A stretch of DNA of 64,000 nt from Alkalihalobacillus pseudalcaliphilus (GTDB lineage Bacteria; Bacillota; Bacilli; Bacillales; Bacillaceae_D). The stretch spans positions 1,052,222 through 1,116,221 of the forward strand of contig LFJO01000005.1 of assembly GCA_001038565.1 (NCBI GenBank), in the 5' to 3' direction. Position 1 is the stretch's first letter. Every line of letters begins with the position of its first letter. The translations under genes and the position numbers were made by a program. The notes below the pieces were generated by a model. It saw only the letters and a list, made by a program, of their open reading frames with translations, ran no database searches and was not told the origin of the DNA. Below, piece after piece: positions 44,377 through 51,983 of the stretch.

Positions 44377-44571
44377 TTTCCTACCCCTTTGTTTTAATTT
44401 TCTAATAGTTTTAACATTAAGTATTATCTTAAAACAATGATTCAAGAAAGTAAATAAAAAATTTTATTACTTTAAAGCGTTTTGTTGCGAAAATATATTA
44501 GATTAGTATAAAAATTCAGATAATAAATGAATTCGATTTCAAAATGATTTCTCCTTTATTTTGAGAGAAAA

Positions 44572-44598
44572 AAAATAAAAAACCCCTTCTACAAGGAG
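44572..44598 (-). terminator. Terminator of rnpB
   Basis: On the minus strand CTCCTTG-TAG-AAGGGG hairpin and TTTTTTATT. Confidence 0.7.
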
Positions 44599-44612
44599 TT
44601 CTCATGTCGATA

Positions 44613-45022
44613 AATCCATCTTATAAATGTTTGATAAGCCATGTTCTGTTCCTTTGTACTGCAAACGGTGATGAACCTCGTACTCAGGCAGTAATCATCT
44701 ATCTACGAGTTACCTCGTTTTTCTTTTTCGTTCATTTCCAAAAAAGAAAATGCCCCTACCATATTTTGGGTTTCTCGCTCGAGGGGTTTACCGCGTTCCA
44801 CTCTGAATGTTTCCATCCAGACTACGTCACTGTGGCACTTTCAAGGACTTCATTCCATATCCGAAGACTTAGGAATTTATCCTGCCGTTAGCTCAGGAAA
44901 CCTGAACTACCCTAGCTTATGAATTCGCTAGGCACGAACACTACAAGCATCTCAGCTTGTGCGAGCATGGACTTTCCTCTACATGAAAACATGCAGCGAT
45001 TACCTAAACATTTATAACTCAT
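44613..45022 (-). ncRNA. rnpB: RNase P RNA, Bacillus type B
   Basis: On the minus strand the conserved P4 elements are clear: GAGGAAAGTCCATGCTCGCA near the 5' end, GTGCCTAGCGAATTCATAAG, GAAAGTGCCACAGTGACG, GAGTGGAACGCGGTAAACCC, and CCTGAGTACGAGG near the 3' end. The closing helix pairs TTATAAATGTTT near 45018 with AAACATTTATAA near 44620, so the ends are accurate to a few bases. gpsB follows upstream, as in B. subtilis. Confidence 0.96.
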
Positions 45023-45061
45023 ATACGACCTTGTTTATTATACATAGGTATTTATATAAAA

Positions 45062-45460
45062 TCAATAACCTTTTTGCTCAAGTATCGCTTTCCTCGCTAA
45101 TCGATCGGCTTGCTTATTTTTCTGACTTGGAATCCAAAGCATAAAAAATAAATCAAATTGCTCGATTAAGGCTAATGCCCTTTTTAAGTAAGGCTGATAT
45201 TTCTTATTCTTTACAAATTGCTTCTCCAATGCTTGATCGATAAGTTGTGAATCTGTACGAAAGGACACTTCTTTAAAGTCGTGTTCTAGACAATAAGTTA
45301 AGGCATATAGTAAGGCTTCATATTCTGCCTCATGATTAGACATCTCTGGAAGAGGAATGGATAATTCTACGGTTTTTCCGTTTCCAATCTTTATCCATAC
45401 TCCTGCCCCTGAATAACCTGGATTGCCGGCACTCGCACCATCTATATAAACATCTATCAA
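45062..45460 (-). CDS. Ribonuclease HI-family protein
   Basis: 132 residues with the RNase H fold and acidic residues: YIDGASAGNPGYSG (Asp), NHEAEYEAL (Glu), FRTDSQLI (Asp) and NKQADRLA (Asp). The DEDD set is complete, so it is probably active. B. subtilis has similar proteins (YpeP, YpdQ) near this locus. It lies 40 bp past the rnpB 5' end in the same direction. Confidence 0.88.
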   Translation of the reverse strand: MIDVYIDGASAGNPGYSGAGVWIKIGNGKTVELSIPLPEMSNHEAEYEALLYALTYCLEHDFKEVSFRTDSQLIDQALEKQFVKNKKYQPYLKRALALIEQFDLFFMLWIPSQKNKQADRLARKAILEQKGY

Positions 45461-45489
45461 ACTTTCATCCCCTTTGGTTCAATAAAACG

Positions 45490-45519
45490 AAAGAAAAAGA
45501 GATCAATGATCTCTTTTTC
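45490..45519 (-). terminator. Terminator of gpsB
   Basis: On the minus strand AGAAAAAGAGATCATTGATC and its complement form a perfect hairpin with T tract. Confidence 0.85.
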
Positions 45520-45526
45520 TAATCCA

Positions 45527-45841
45527 TTACGATTCGTATAATTTCTTACCAAACACTTCTTTTTCTAAGTTAGATAATCTTTGTAAAATATCGTAATTCG
45601 TACTTCCAACAGATGGTGTTGGTTGATGTCTTGTTGGTCGTTCACTTGCAGATTTAACCTGCATTTTTAATTGAGCATTTTCTTTTTCTAGACGCTCAAT
45701 CGTTGTTTGAAAAGTTTCATAGTCTTGAATAATCGCATCTAAAAACTTGTCAACCTCATCTTGATTGTAACCACGCATGCTTGATTTAAAGTCTTTATTT
45801 AAAATTTCATTTGCCGTAAAGCGGATTTCATTATTGCTCAA
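45527..45841 (-). CDS. gpsB: Cell-division protein GpsB
   Basis: 104 residues, a DivIVA-like coiled coil that links PBP1 traffic to division. The membrane-binding N-domain reads [28 protein letters not shown], then a coiled coil and a short C-domain ending [15 protein letters not shown] as in B. subtilis. The TTG at 45841 fits the AGGGGTG site best; a GTG at 45850 is inside the site. Next to rnpB, a conserved neighbourhood. Confidence 0.94.
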   Translation of the reverse strand: MSNNEIRFTANEILNKDFKSSMRGYNQDEVDKFLDAIIQDYETFQTTIERLEKENAQLKMQVKSASERPTRHQPTPSVGSTNYDILQRLSNLEKEVFGKKLYES

Positions 45842-45980
45842 GTCATTCACCCCTATAATTGCATTCGTACTTTATATTTTTCCAAAAGTTAATCCGATTG
45901 TCAAATTGATTTCGCTTTTTCTAGCCAAAATCCTATATTTTTGACGCTATTCGATATATTTTTTATAAAAAAAGAGGTTT

Positions 45981-46532
45981 CTACTGATCATATTGAGCTT
46001 CTTCCACAATAACGTTTAAATCATAGGGCGTAATAATTTCAAGATAGAAGTTCCTTTTTGTTTGCTCCTGTTGTGCAACATGTAAATAAAATTGTGGCGA
46101 TCCTTCTTTTTCTTCATCAAACAATACGAGTAATCCATCTACTTTTTCAATGATGAATTGATTTTTTTGCTTTAATTGTAACGGGTTTTCATAAGGCCGA
46201 TTGGTAATACTTTTAACAAAATCAGCTTTTCCAATAATTTCACGATAATATTCTTGGTTTTTTTCATTCCATGTTTTTTCCTGTTCTAAGAAAGGAGTAA
46301 GGACGCTGAGCTTAAGCTGAGGGTATATTTCTTTTAAGGCAATAACTTCTTCTGCCACCCATAATTCCACACCTAGTTGCCCACTAATGATGACCCATTC
46401 TAATCCGTCTTCAATTAGCGGTATGAGCCTTTGTTTAAAGGCTTGACGAATATAAGTGATACCTATATGTTTCCGATCAAAAATCCCAAGTTCAAATGAT
46501 TTATAACCTGTCACTGCTAATGTATGTATCAA
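45981..46532 (-). CDS. ypsA: YpsA (SLOG/DUF1273 family)
   Basis: 183 residues from a TTG with GAAAGGAG upstream. LAVTGYKSFELGIF, then WVIISGQLGVELWVAEEV, the SLOG nucleotide-sugar-binding fold. In B. subtilis and S. aureus YpsA affects cell division together with GpsB. The neighbouring gpsB supports the assignment. Confidence 0.92.
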   Translation of the reverse strand: MIHTLAVTGYKSFELGIFDRKHIGITYIRQAFKQRLIPLIEDGLEWVIISGQLGVELWVAEEVIALKEIYPQLKLSVLTPFLEQEKTWNEKNQEYYREIIGKADFVKSITNRPYENPLQLKQKNQFIIEKVDGLLVLFDEEKEGSPQFYLHVAQQEQTKRNFYLEIITPYDLNVIVEEAQYDQ

Positions 46533-46869
46533 TGAACACTCCTTTCGATTTTATCAAGAGGTGTTTAAAAATAGGTAGGCCTACTTCTGATTCTTCATAC
46601 TGTTCACGACTAACTAACACCTCTTTTGATGTAAATCATTTTTTTATTTTCTCTTAAAACTGTTGGAATATCAAATGGTACGAAAATAGTGCCTTCGTAA
46701 AATAATTGTGTCTACTTACAAGGGTGTTTCTATTAATGATAGCCGTTCTTCGAAAATCAACAAGATGAGCTTTTTATCAAAGGCTTAAATGAGTTTTGAA
46801 GAGAAAAACGAAAACAGTCATAAAAAAGAAGTGAGCCTCATGGTTCACTTCTTCTGAATTGTGTTATAA
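46533..46869. other. Intergenic, with the cotD terminator
   Basis: About 340 bp. A minus-strand hairpin GAAGTGAACC...CTCACTTC with TTTTTT (46826-46856) ends cotD. Otherwise AT-rich with no frame. Confidence 0.6.
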
Positions 46870-47292
46870 CTAACGTTTACAACCACAACCGCTGTGACCG
46901 TGACCATGACCATATCCGCCTTGGTTACCCCACATTGGCATTTGAGCTTGAGGAGCGAACCCAGGATTCATCATTTGACCACCCATCATTGGTGGACGAG
47001 GTGGTTGAGACATTGCACCTGCCACGGGTACATTGGACATAAATTGTTGGTTTGAGATCGTTTGTTCGTTAGATATTGTATTCGGGAAGCTGTGTACATG
47101 TTTGTATACATGATTAGTAACATTTGTCGTGTGTGTTGGATGTACCTCTGGAACGATATATTCACACGTTTTTTCTACAATATTATGCTGAGTAGGGTGT
47201 ACCACCGCAGGCATTACTTGAGTTGTTGTTGGCTTGTGACATACATTAGCTGGTTTGTGACAGTGAACGGGCTTATGACAATGATTCATCAT
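46870..47292 (-). CDS. cotD: CotD-family inner spore coat protein
   Basis: 140 residues, rich in His, Cys, Gly and Met: HCHKPVHCHKPANVCHKP at the start, GNQGGYGHGHGHSGCGCKR at the end. The CotD_coat motif VHPTQHNIVEKTCEYIVPEV and HPTHTTNVTNHVYKHVH is clear. AGGAGG precedes the ATG. Made in the mother cell late in sporulation and placed in the inner coat; the neighbourhood is that of B. subtilis cotD. Confidence 0.9.
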   Translation of the reverse strand: MMNHCHKPVHCHKPANVCHKPTTTQVMPAVVHPTQHNIVEKTCEYIVPEVHPTHTTNVTNHVYKHVHSFPNTISNEQTISNQQFMSNVPVAGAMSQPPRPPMMGGQMMNPGFAPQAQMPMWGNQGGYGHGHGHSGCGCKR

Positions 47293-47546
47293 CGTTTTAT
47301 TTCCTCCTTTTTTGTTTGAGTCAATAATAAACTATGATTAAAGTCAGCTAATGGTACTAGTTGTTTCGTCTATTTATCGTAATAATTCAATTTTCTTCCC
47401 ATGAACGAAATTTTCTCTTCAAATAAATGACATAACACCAGTCTATTTGACAGAGTTAGACAACAAACCACTTACAGTCATGTAGTTTTTTGTTGACATT
47501 GAGAAAATCTTGCGCTTGCTCGGGAAATAATGAATGGAGATTTTCA

Positions 47547-48794
47547 TTATTTTTGGGACAACCTCTCTTTCCTTTTTAACAAGCTCGTCATCTGTTTTTC
47601 AGATTTGTTGTTTTTTTCGTTGCTTAAAAGCAAATGGTCAATCGCTAATGCTGTTAATCGCAATGCTTCCGCCTTATTCTTTTTAACTCTTTCGTATATT
47701 TTTGCAGCTTCCTCCATACTTTCTACAGCGTACTTTGGATGCTTAGCTAATTTTAGAAAACCAATTAAAGCTTCATCAAATTTCTTCTCTTTTTTGTTTA
47801 GATAGGCAAGTTCGTAGATGGTATCAGCCATTACTTTCTGATTATCAGCTTGTTGTAACACTCGGTTTAACTTGCTTTTTGCGATTTCTAATTGATTCGT
47901 ATAAATGAACCATCGGGCAATCTGATAGTTCTCTTCGGCACTCGCTAATGATGGACCATTCAGGATTAAATGGCTAATATGGGTATAGAGTGTAATTAAA
48001 CTTAAAACATCCCATTCATGATGTTGAATGATTCCACTTAAAAGCTCAGGCTCTTGTTCATTTAAATAATCAAAGTAAAGCATAGGCGCTAAATAACCAG
48101 GAGTATCTGATACTCGGTTAAATTGAAGGACTTCTTGTTCAACTACCGAAAGCTTACATGATGGCAAAATATCTTTCCATAATCGTCTTGCTGCATGCAA
48201 TAAATCAAAATGACCGACCTTTGGTAAACGCGGTACTTCATTTCTGACAAATGTGTGCCTTGTTTTTACTTTTGGCCAATCAAAAGCCTTTCCATTATAC
48301 GTAACGAGCTTTTTATCGTGACCTAAATCTTGAAGAAAATAATGATAAAACGCAACCTCTGCTTCTGGACCTGGTAAAATATATTGCTTGACCTTCACTT
48401 CGTCGCCAATCACCTGGCTATATCCTAATAAAAATATAGAATGCCCGGCTCCACTGCTTAAGCCTGTCGTTTCTGTATCAAAAAACAATAGATTCTCTAA
48501 AAGGATTTGTCGGCTAGATAAAGGATGCATCACATCAAAATTCTGCCATTGCTTATTTACTTTTAGAAGCTCAGAAAAGCTGTATAAGCCATGCTGTGAT
48601 TCAATGGGGTAGCTTTTTTCAATAACAAATATAAATTGATCTTCGAACCAGTATGGTTGTGCTCCTAGTTCTGACCATTTTTCAAATAAGTGATCATGTT
48701 CTGATGTATCTGTCTGGCTTTCTTTTTCAGGAGAAGGAGCCGTAGTCGTTGGTAGAGACATGTGAGACCGCATTCGTTGAAGCTTACTTTTCAT
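47547..48794 (-). CDS. yprB: RNase H-like 3'-5' exonuclease YprB
   Basis: 415 residues. The DEDD-type exonuclease domain lies at about 95-270: FFDTETTGLSSGAGH (Asp-x-Glu), LVTYNGKAFDWPKVK (Asp) and HHEWDVLSLITL (His, Asp). The C-terminal part is a TPR-like helical region (ARWFIYTNQLEIAKSKLNRVL). It follows yprA by 15 bases in an operon, as in B. subtilis. Confidence 0.9.
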   Translation of the reverse strand: MKSKLQRMRSHMSLPTTTAPSPEKESQTDTSEHDHLFEKWSELGAQPYWFEDQFIFVIEKSYPIESQHGLYSFSELLKVNKQWQNFDVMHPLSSRQILLENLLFFDTETTGLSSGAGHSIFLLGYSQVIGDEVKVKQYILPGPEAEVAFYHYFLQDLGHDKKLVTYNGKAFDWPKVKTRHTFVRNEVPRLPKVGHFDLLHAARRLWKDILPSCKLSVVEQEVLQFNRVSDTPGYLAPMLYFDYLNEQEPELLSGIIQHHEWDVLSLITLYTHISHLILNGPSLASAEENYQIARWFIYTNQLEIAKSKLNRVLQQADNQKVMADTIYELAYLNKKEKKFDEALIGFLKLAKHPKYAVESMEEAAKIYERVKKNKAEALRLTALAIDHLLLSNEKNNKSEKQMTSLLKRKERLSQK

Positions 48795-48809
48795 TTGAAC
48801 CCCCCTCCC

Positions 48810-51077
48810 TTAAACATGAATCGCTTTAAGTAATGATAAAACGATGGTCTTGGCATGAGCTTGGTTTGTAGACGAACCTACACAAGCCGGGCAACCGCTG
48901 TCACATGGACATTGTTTAATGAGTGCTCTAACCTGCTCAACAATGAGATCAATGTTTTTATAAACTTGTTTCGCTAACCCAATTCCACCTGGATAACGAT
49001 CATAAACAAAAATCGTCGGTTGCTCGGAATGATCGGCTTTTATTTGTGGTACGACATGTAAATCAGATTGATCGCACATCACAAAAACTGGAGCCACATG
49101 CCTGATAACTTGTGACAAACCAAGTAAACCTTCCTCTAATACCTCTTCTTTATAATCTTGTAGTAATTCTTTCGAGAAACTTAACCACATCGCACTCGTA
49201 TGAAGCTCTTCCTCTGGTAAATGAATCGGCCCCGAACCAATATTTTCAAAGGTTGATAGTTTTATCTTTTTAAATATAGTAGCTTTGGCATTTACCATCA
49301 CATCACCAAAAGATATGGTTGTATGAGTGGATGCCTTCGATTCATCCTCTTCTAATACTTTTAGTTGTACAGCTAAATTAGCATCGGTAAAATATTCAAC
49401 CGCAACTTGACGGACAAAAGCCTTCTTCTCTTCCCAATCTAAAAGCTCAACTTGGTACTGAATTCCTTGATGTAAATAAATGGCTTCATCATGAAGAAGT
49501 GTCATCGCACTAAACCGATCCATCTCACCAATAACGATTTCTTGGCCCTGGTCCGATTGATCGATAATAATCACATTTTCCTGGGAAGCCGAACGCAAAC
49601 TAATACCATGTGCAGGAAATGCATCGGTCATCCAATACCATTTATCTAATTTATGATGAAGGATTTGTTCATCCGTTAAAAATTCTAGGACCTCCTCAAC
49701 ATCCACACCGTCGAATGTTTCACCTTTCTTAAATGGAAGCTCATAGGCTGCACATTTAATATGATCGACAAGAATAATTAAATTATCTGGGTTTAAGCGT
49801 GCCGATTCAGGCGAACGTTCAAAAAAGTAATGGGGATGATTCATCACATATTGGTCAAGCGGTGTTGAATTGGCAACCATGATAATCACAGACTCGGTAT
49901 GCCTTCTACCAGCCCGACCAGCTTGCTGCCAAGCACTTGCTATCGAACCTGGGTATCCATTCATAATACAAACTTGTAGTTGGCCGATGTCGACACCTAA
50001 TTCCAAGGCATTGGTACTAACAACTCCAAGAATTTCTCCTTTTCTTAACCCTTGTTCAATTTCACGACGTTGTTTCGGTAAATAACCACCACGATAACCT
50101 CTTATTGATTTTGACCCTAACTCTTTCCTTGTTAGATTTTGTAAATGACTTAAAATCACTTCAACACGAACGCGTGATCGTGCAAAAATAATGGTTTGAA
50201 CTCGATTTTTTAAGAAGTGTTCTGCAAGTGCGTGTACTTCAAAGGTTGAGCTTTTACGAATATTTAACGCTTGATTAACAATCGGTGGATTATAAAACAG
50301 AAAGTGCTTTTTCCCTCGTGGAGCACCGTTATTATCAACGAGTCGAACTGGTTCACCTATTAATGTTTCTCCAAGTTCCTTTGGATTAGCAATCGTTGCT
50401 GATGTCATGATAAAAACAGGTGAGCTCCCGTAATAAGCGGCAATTCGTTTTAGGCGTCTGATTACATTGGCTACATGACTCCCGAACACCCCCCGATATG
50501 TATGAAGCTCATCAATAATGACATACTTCAAGTTTTCAAAAAATGAAACCCATTTCGTATGATGAGGTAAAATCGCTGAATGAAGCATGTCTGGATTGGT
50601 CATGACGACATGTCCTGCTTTACGAACAGCTTGTCTAATCGTTGGTGCAGTATCTCCGTCGTACGTAAAACACTTTACCTCTCCTCCTATTTCTTCAATT
50701 AATTCATTAAGCTCACTTTTTTGATCTTGAGCTAAAGCTTTGGTAGGAAATAAATATAACGCTCTACTATTAGGGTCTTTTAAAACTTGTTGCAGTACGG
50801 GTAAATTGTAACAAAGTGTTTTACCAGATGCAGTTGGTGTTACCGCTACAAAGTTTTCTTGCTTTTGTGCATATTCAATAGCGGAATGTTGGTGCGTATA
50901 TAATTCATGAATTCCTCTTGTTCTGAGTGCCTTTTGAATATGATCATGGATGAAGGCTGGAAATGGTTTGGTTTTTGCTTCGACACCTTCAAGTTCATGC
51001 CAATGGACAATTTGCTCTTTGAACGTTTCCTCAGTTTGTAATTCATTGATTAGCTCTCGAAGCTCTTTTTTAAACAT
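48810..51077 (-). CDS. yprA: MrfA-type DEAD/DEAH helicase YprA
   Basis: 755 residues, the ATP-dependent helicase now called MrfA, acting in mitomycin C repair with MrfB (YprB). Walker A TPTASGKT, motif II IIDELHTYRG, motif VI QQAGRAGRRH, and the C-terminal four-Cys metal site CPCDSGCPACVG. ATG 51077 is chosen because GGTGAATCA and the length match B. subtilis YprA (about 750). The longer frame to 51152 lacks a site. Confidence 0.94.
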   Translation of the reverse strand: MFKKELRELINELQTEETFKEQIVHWHELEGVEAKTKPFPAFIHDHIQKALRTRGIHELYTHQHSAIEYAQKQENFVAVTPTASGKTLCYNLPVLQQVLKDPNSRALYLFPTKALAQDQKSELNELIEEIGGEVKCFTYDGDTAPTIRQAVRKAGHVVMTNPDMLHSAILPHHTKWVSFFENLKYVIIDELHTYRGVFGSHVANVIRRLKRIAAYYGSSPVFIMTSATIANPKELGETLIGEPVRLVDNNGAPRGKKHFLFYNPPIVNQALNIRKSSTFEVHALAEHFLKNRVQTIIFARSRVRVEVILSHLQNLTRKELGSKSIRGYRGGYLPKQRREIEQGLRKGEILGVVSTNALELGVDIGQLQVCIMNGYPGSIASAWQQAGRAGRRHTESVIIMVANSTPLDQYVMNHPHYFFERSPESARLNPDNLIILVDHIKCAAYELPFKKGETFDGVDVEEVLEFLTDEQILHHKLDKWYWMTDAFPAHGISLRSASQENVIIIDQSDQGQEIVIGEMDRFSAMTLLHDEAIYLHQGIQYQVELLDWEEKKAFVRQVAVEYFTDANLAVQLKVLEEDESKASTHTTISFGDVMVNAKATIFKKIKLSTFENIGSGPIHLPEEELHTSAMWLSFSKELLQDYKEEVLEEGLLGLSQVIRHVAPVFVMCDQSDLHVVPQIKADHSEQPTIFVYDRYPGGIGLAKQVYKNIDLIVEQVRALIKQCPCDSGCPACVGSSTNQAHAKTIVLSLLKAIHV

Positions 51078-51430
51078 TGATTCACCTACTTGTTTATTAT
51101 GAATAACTAAATTTATATATTGTAGTCGTTTGTTTTTTTGATTCACACTCATTGTAGCGAATGTTTGTTTGTTTTTCTAGTGTTGTTGTGTTTTATATAG
51201 GTGAAAGTTAAGACTCATACTTATGTGTGGAGCTCTGAGCACCGCTACTGAAAATCATGCAACACGTCTAGTGGGGTGGCTGTTGTGCAGTGTCTAACTA
51301 TCTTTTTTTGAAATGGGTTTGAATTTTTCGCATAAATAAAATTATTTGAATGATTTCCATGTCTATTTGACTAAATTTTGTTATTATAAAAAGGAACATA
51401 AGTTCTGATCTTTAAAGGGGAGAATAGATT
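51078..51430. other. Gene-free DNA with a dispersed repeat copy
   Basis: About 350 bp. CCGCTACTGAAAATCATG and GTGGGGTGGCTGTTGTG at 51242-51290 resemble TCGCTACCGAAAATCATG and GTGGGGTGGCGCTGAG at 27275-27320. No open frame. Confidence 0.5.
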
Positions 51431-51790
51431 ATGTGGAAAAGAATAGAATGTGTTGCAATTTTTACTGAGGATATGGAAAAGTCGGTAAGATTTTATCAAT
51501 CATTAGGATTAATCAAATCTTGGGAAACTTCTCAAGATGAAGAAAAACAATGGACACTAATTGGGATGAAATTTCCTAATGATAATTCAGAGTTAGTATT
51601 AAAGAATAACCCTAATTTGAACTTTTCTGAAACTGAGATTGTTGTTGAAGACGTTCGAGAAACATACGAAGTATTAAAATCTAACTCTGAAGTCCAGTGG
51701 ATTCGTACTCCTTTCCCGAACTCTTTAGGTGGATATGTAGCTGTCATGCAAGCACCTGACGAAAATGTATTTGTTTTAGTAGGTAAATAA
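51431..51790 (+). CDS. VOC-superfamily protein (glyoxalase/dioxygenase fold)
   Basis: 119 residues: CVAIFTEDMEKSVRFYQSLGL at the start, LVLKNNPNLNF in the middle and GGYVAVMQAPDENVFVLV at the end, the beta-alpha-beta3 layout of the VOC fold. The usual metal ligands (His, Glu) are only partly present, so activity is uncertain. AAAGGGGAG lies before the ATG. The transposon inserted 119 bp past its stop. Confidence 0.8.
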   Translation: MWKRIECVAIFTEDMEKSVRFYQSLGLIKSWETSQDEEKQWTLIGMKFPNDNSELVLKNNPNLNFSETEIVVEDVRETYEVLKSNSEVQWIRTPFPNSLGGYVAVMQAPDENVFVLVGK

Positions 51791-51904
51791 GTATGTAATT
51801 TCAAAAAATAAAAAGAGTTCGTTTGTGTTAGTTGGTTATAGTGTGATAGGAAAATGGAGTGGCAATATTGTTTATCCAATCCCAGAATTATGGGGGAAAT
51901 CCTA

Positions 51905-51909
51905 TATAT
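51905..51909 (+). repeat. Target-site duplication, left copy
   Basis: TATAT, repeated at 60596-60600. Five bases is the usual Tn3-family duplication. Confidence 0.75.
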
Positions 51910-51947
51910 GGGGTACCGTCAGGAAAATGCGGATTTACAACGCTAAG
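51910..51947 (+). repeat. Left 38-bp terminal inverted repeat
   Basis: Begins GGGGTACCGTCAGG and ends CAACGCTAAG. It differs from the outer right repeat at a few positions, including TACC for TAGC. Confidence 0.9.
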
Positions 51948-51983
51948 CCCATTTTCCCGACTATTCCCCCAGTTTTAACAACG

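Noticed and set aside
44604..44891. 95-codon plus-strand frame
   Set aside because: It lies opposite the RNase P RNA and has no coding features.
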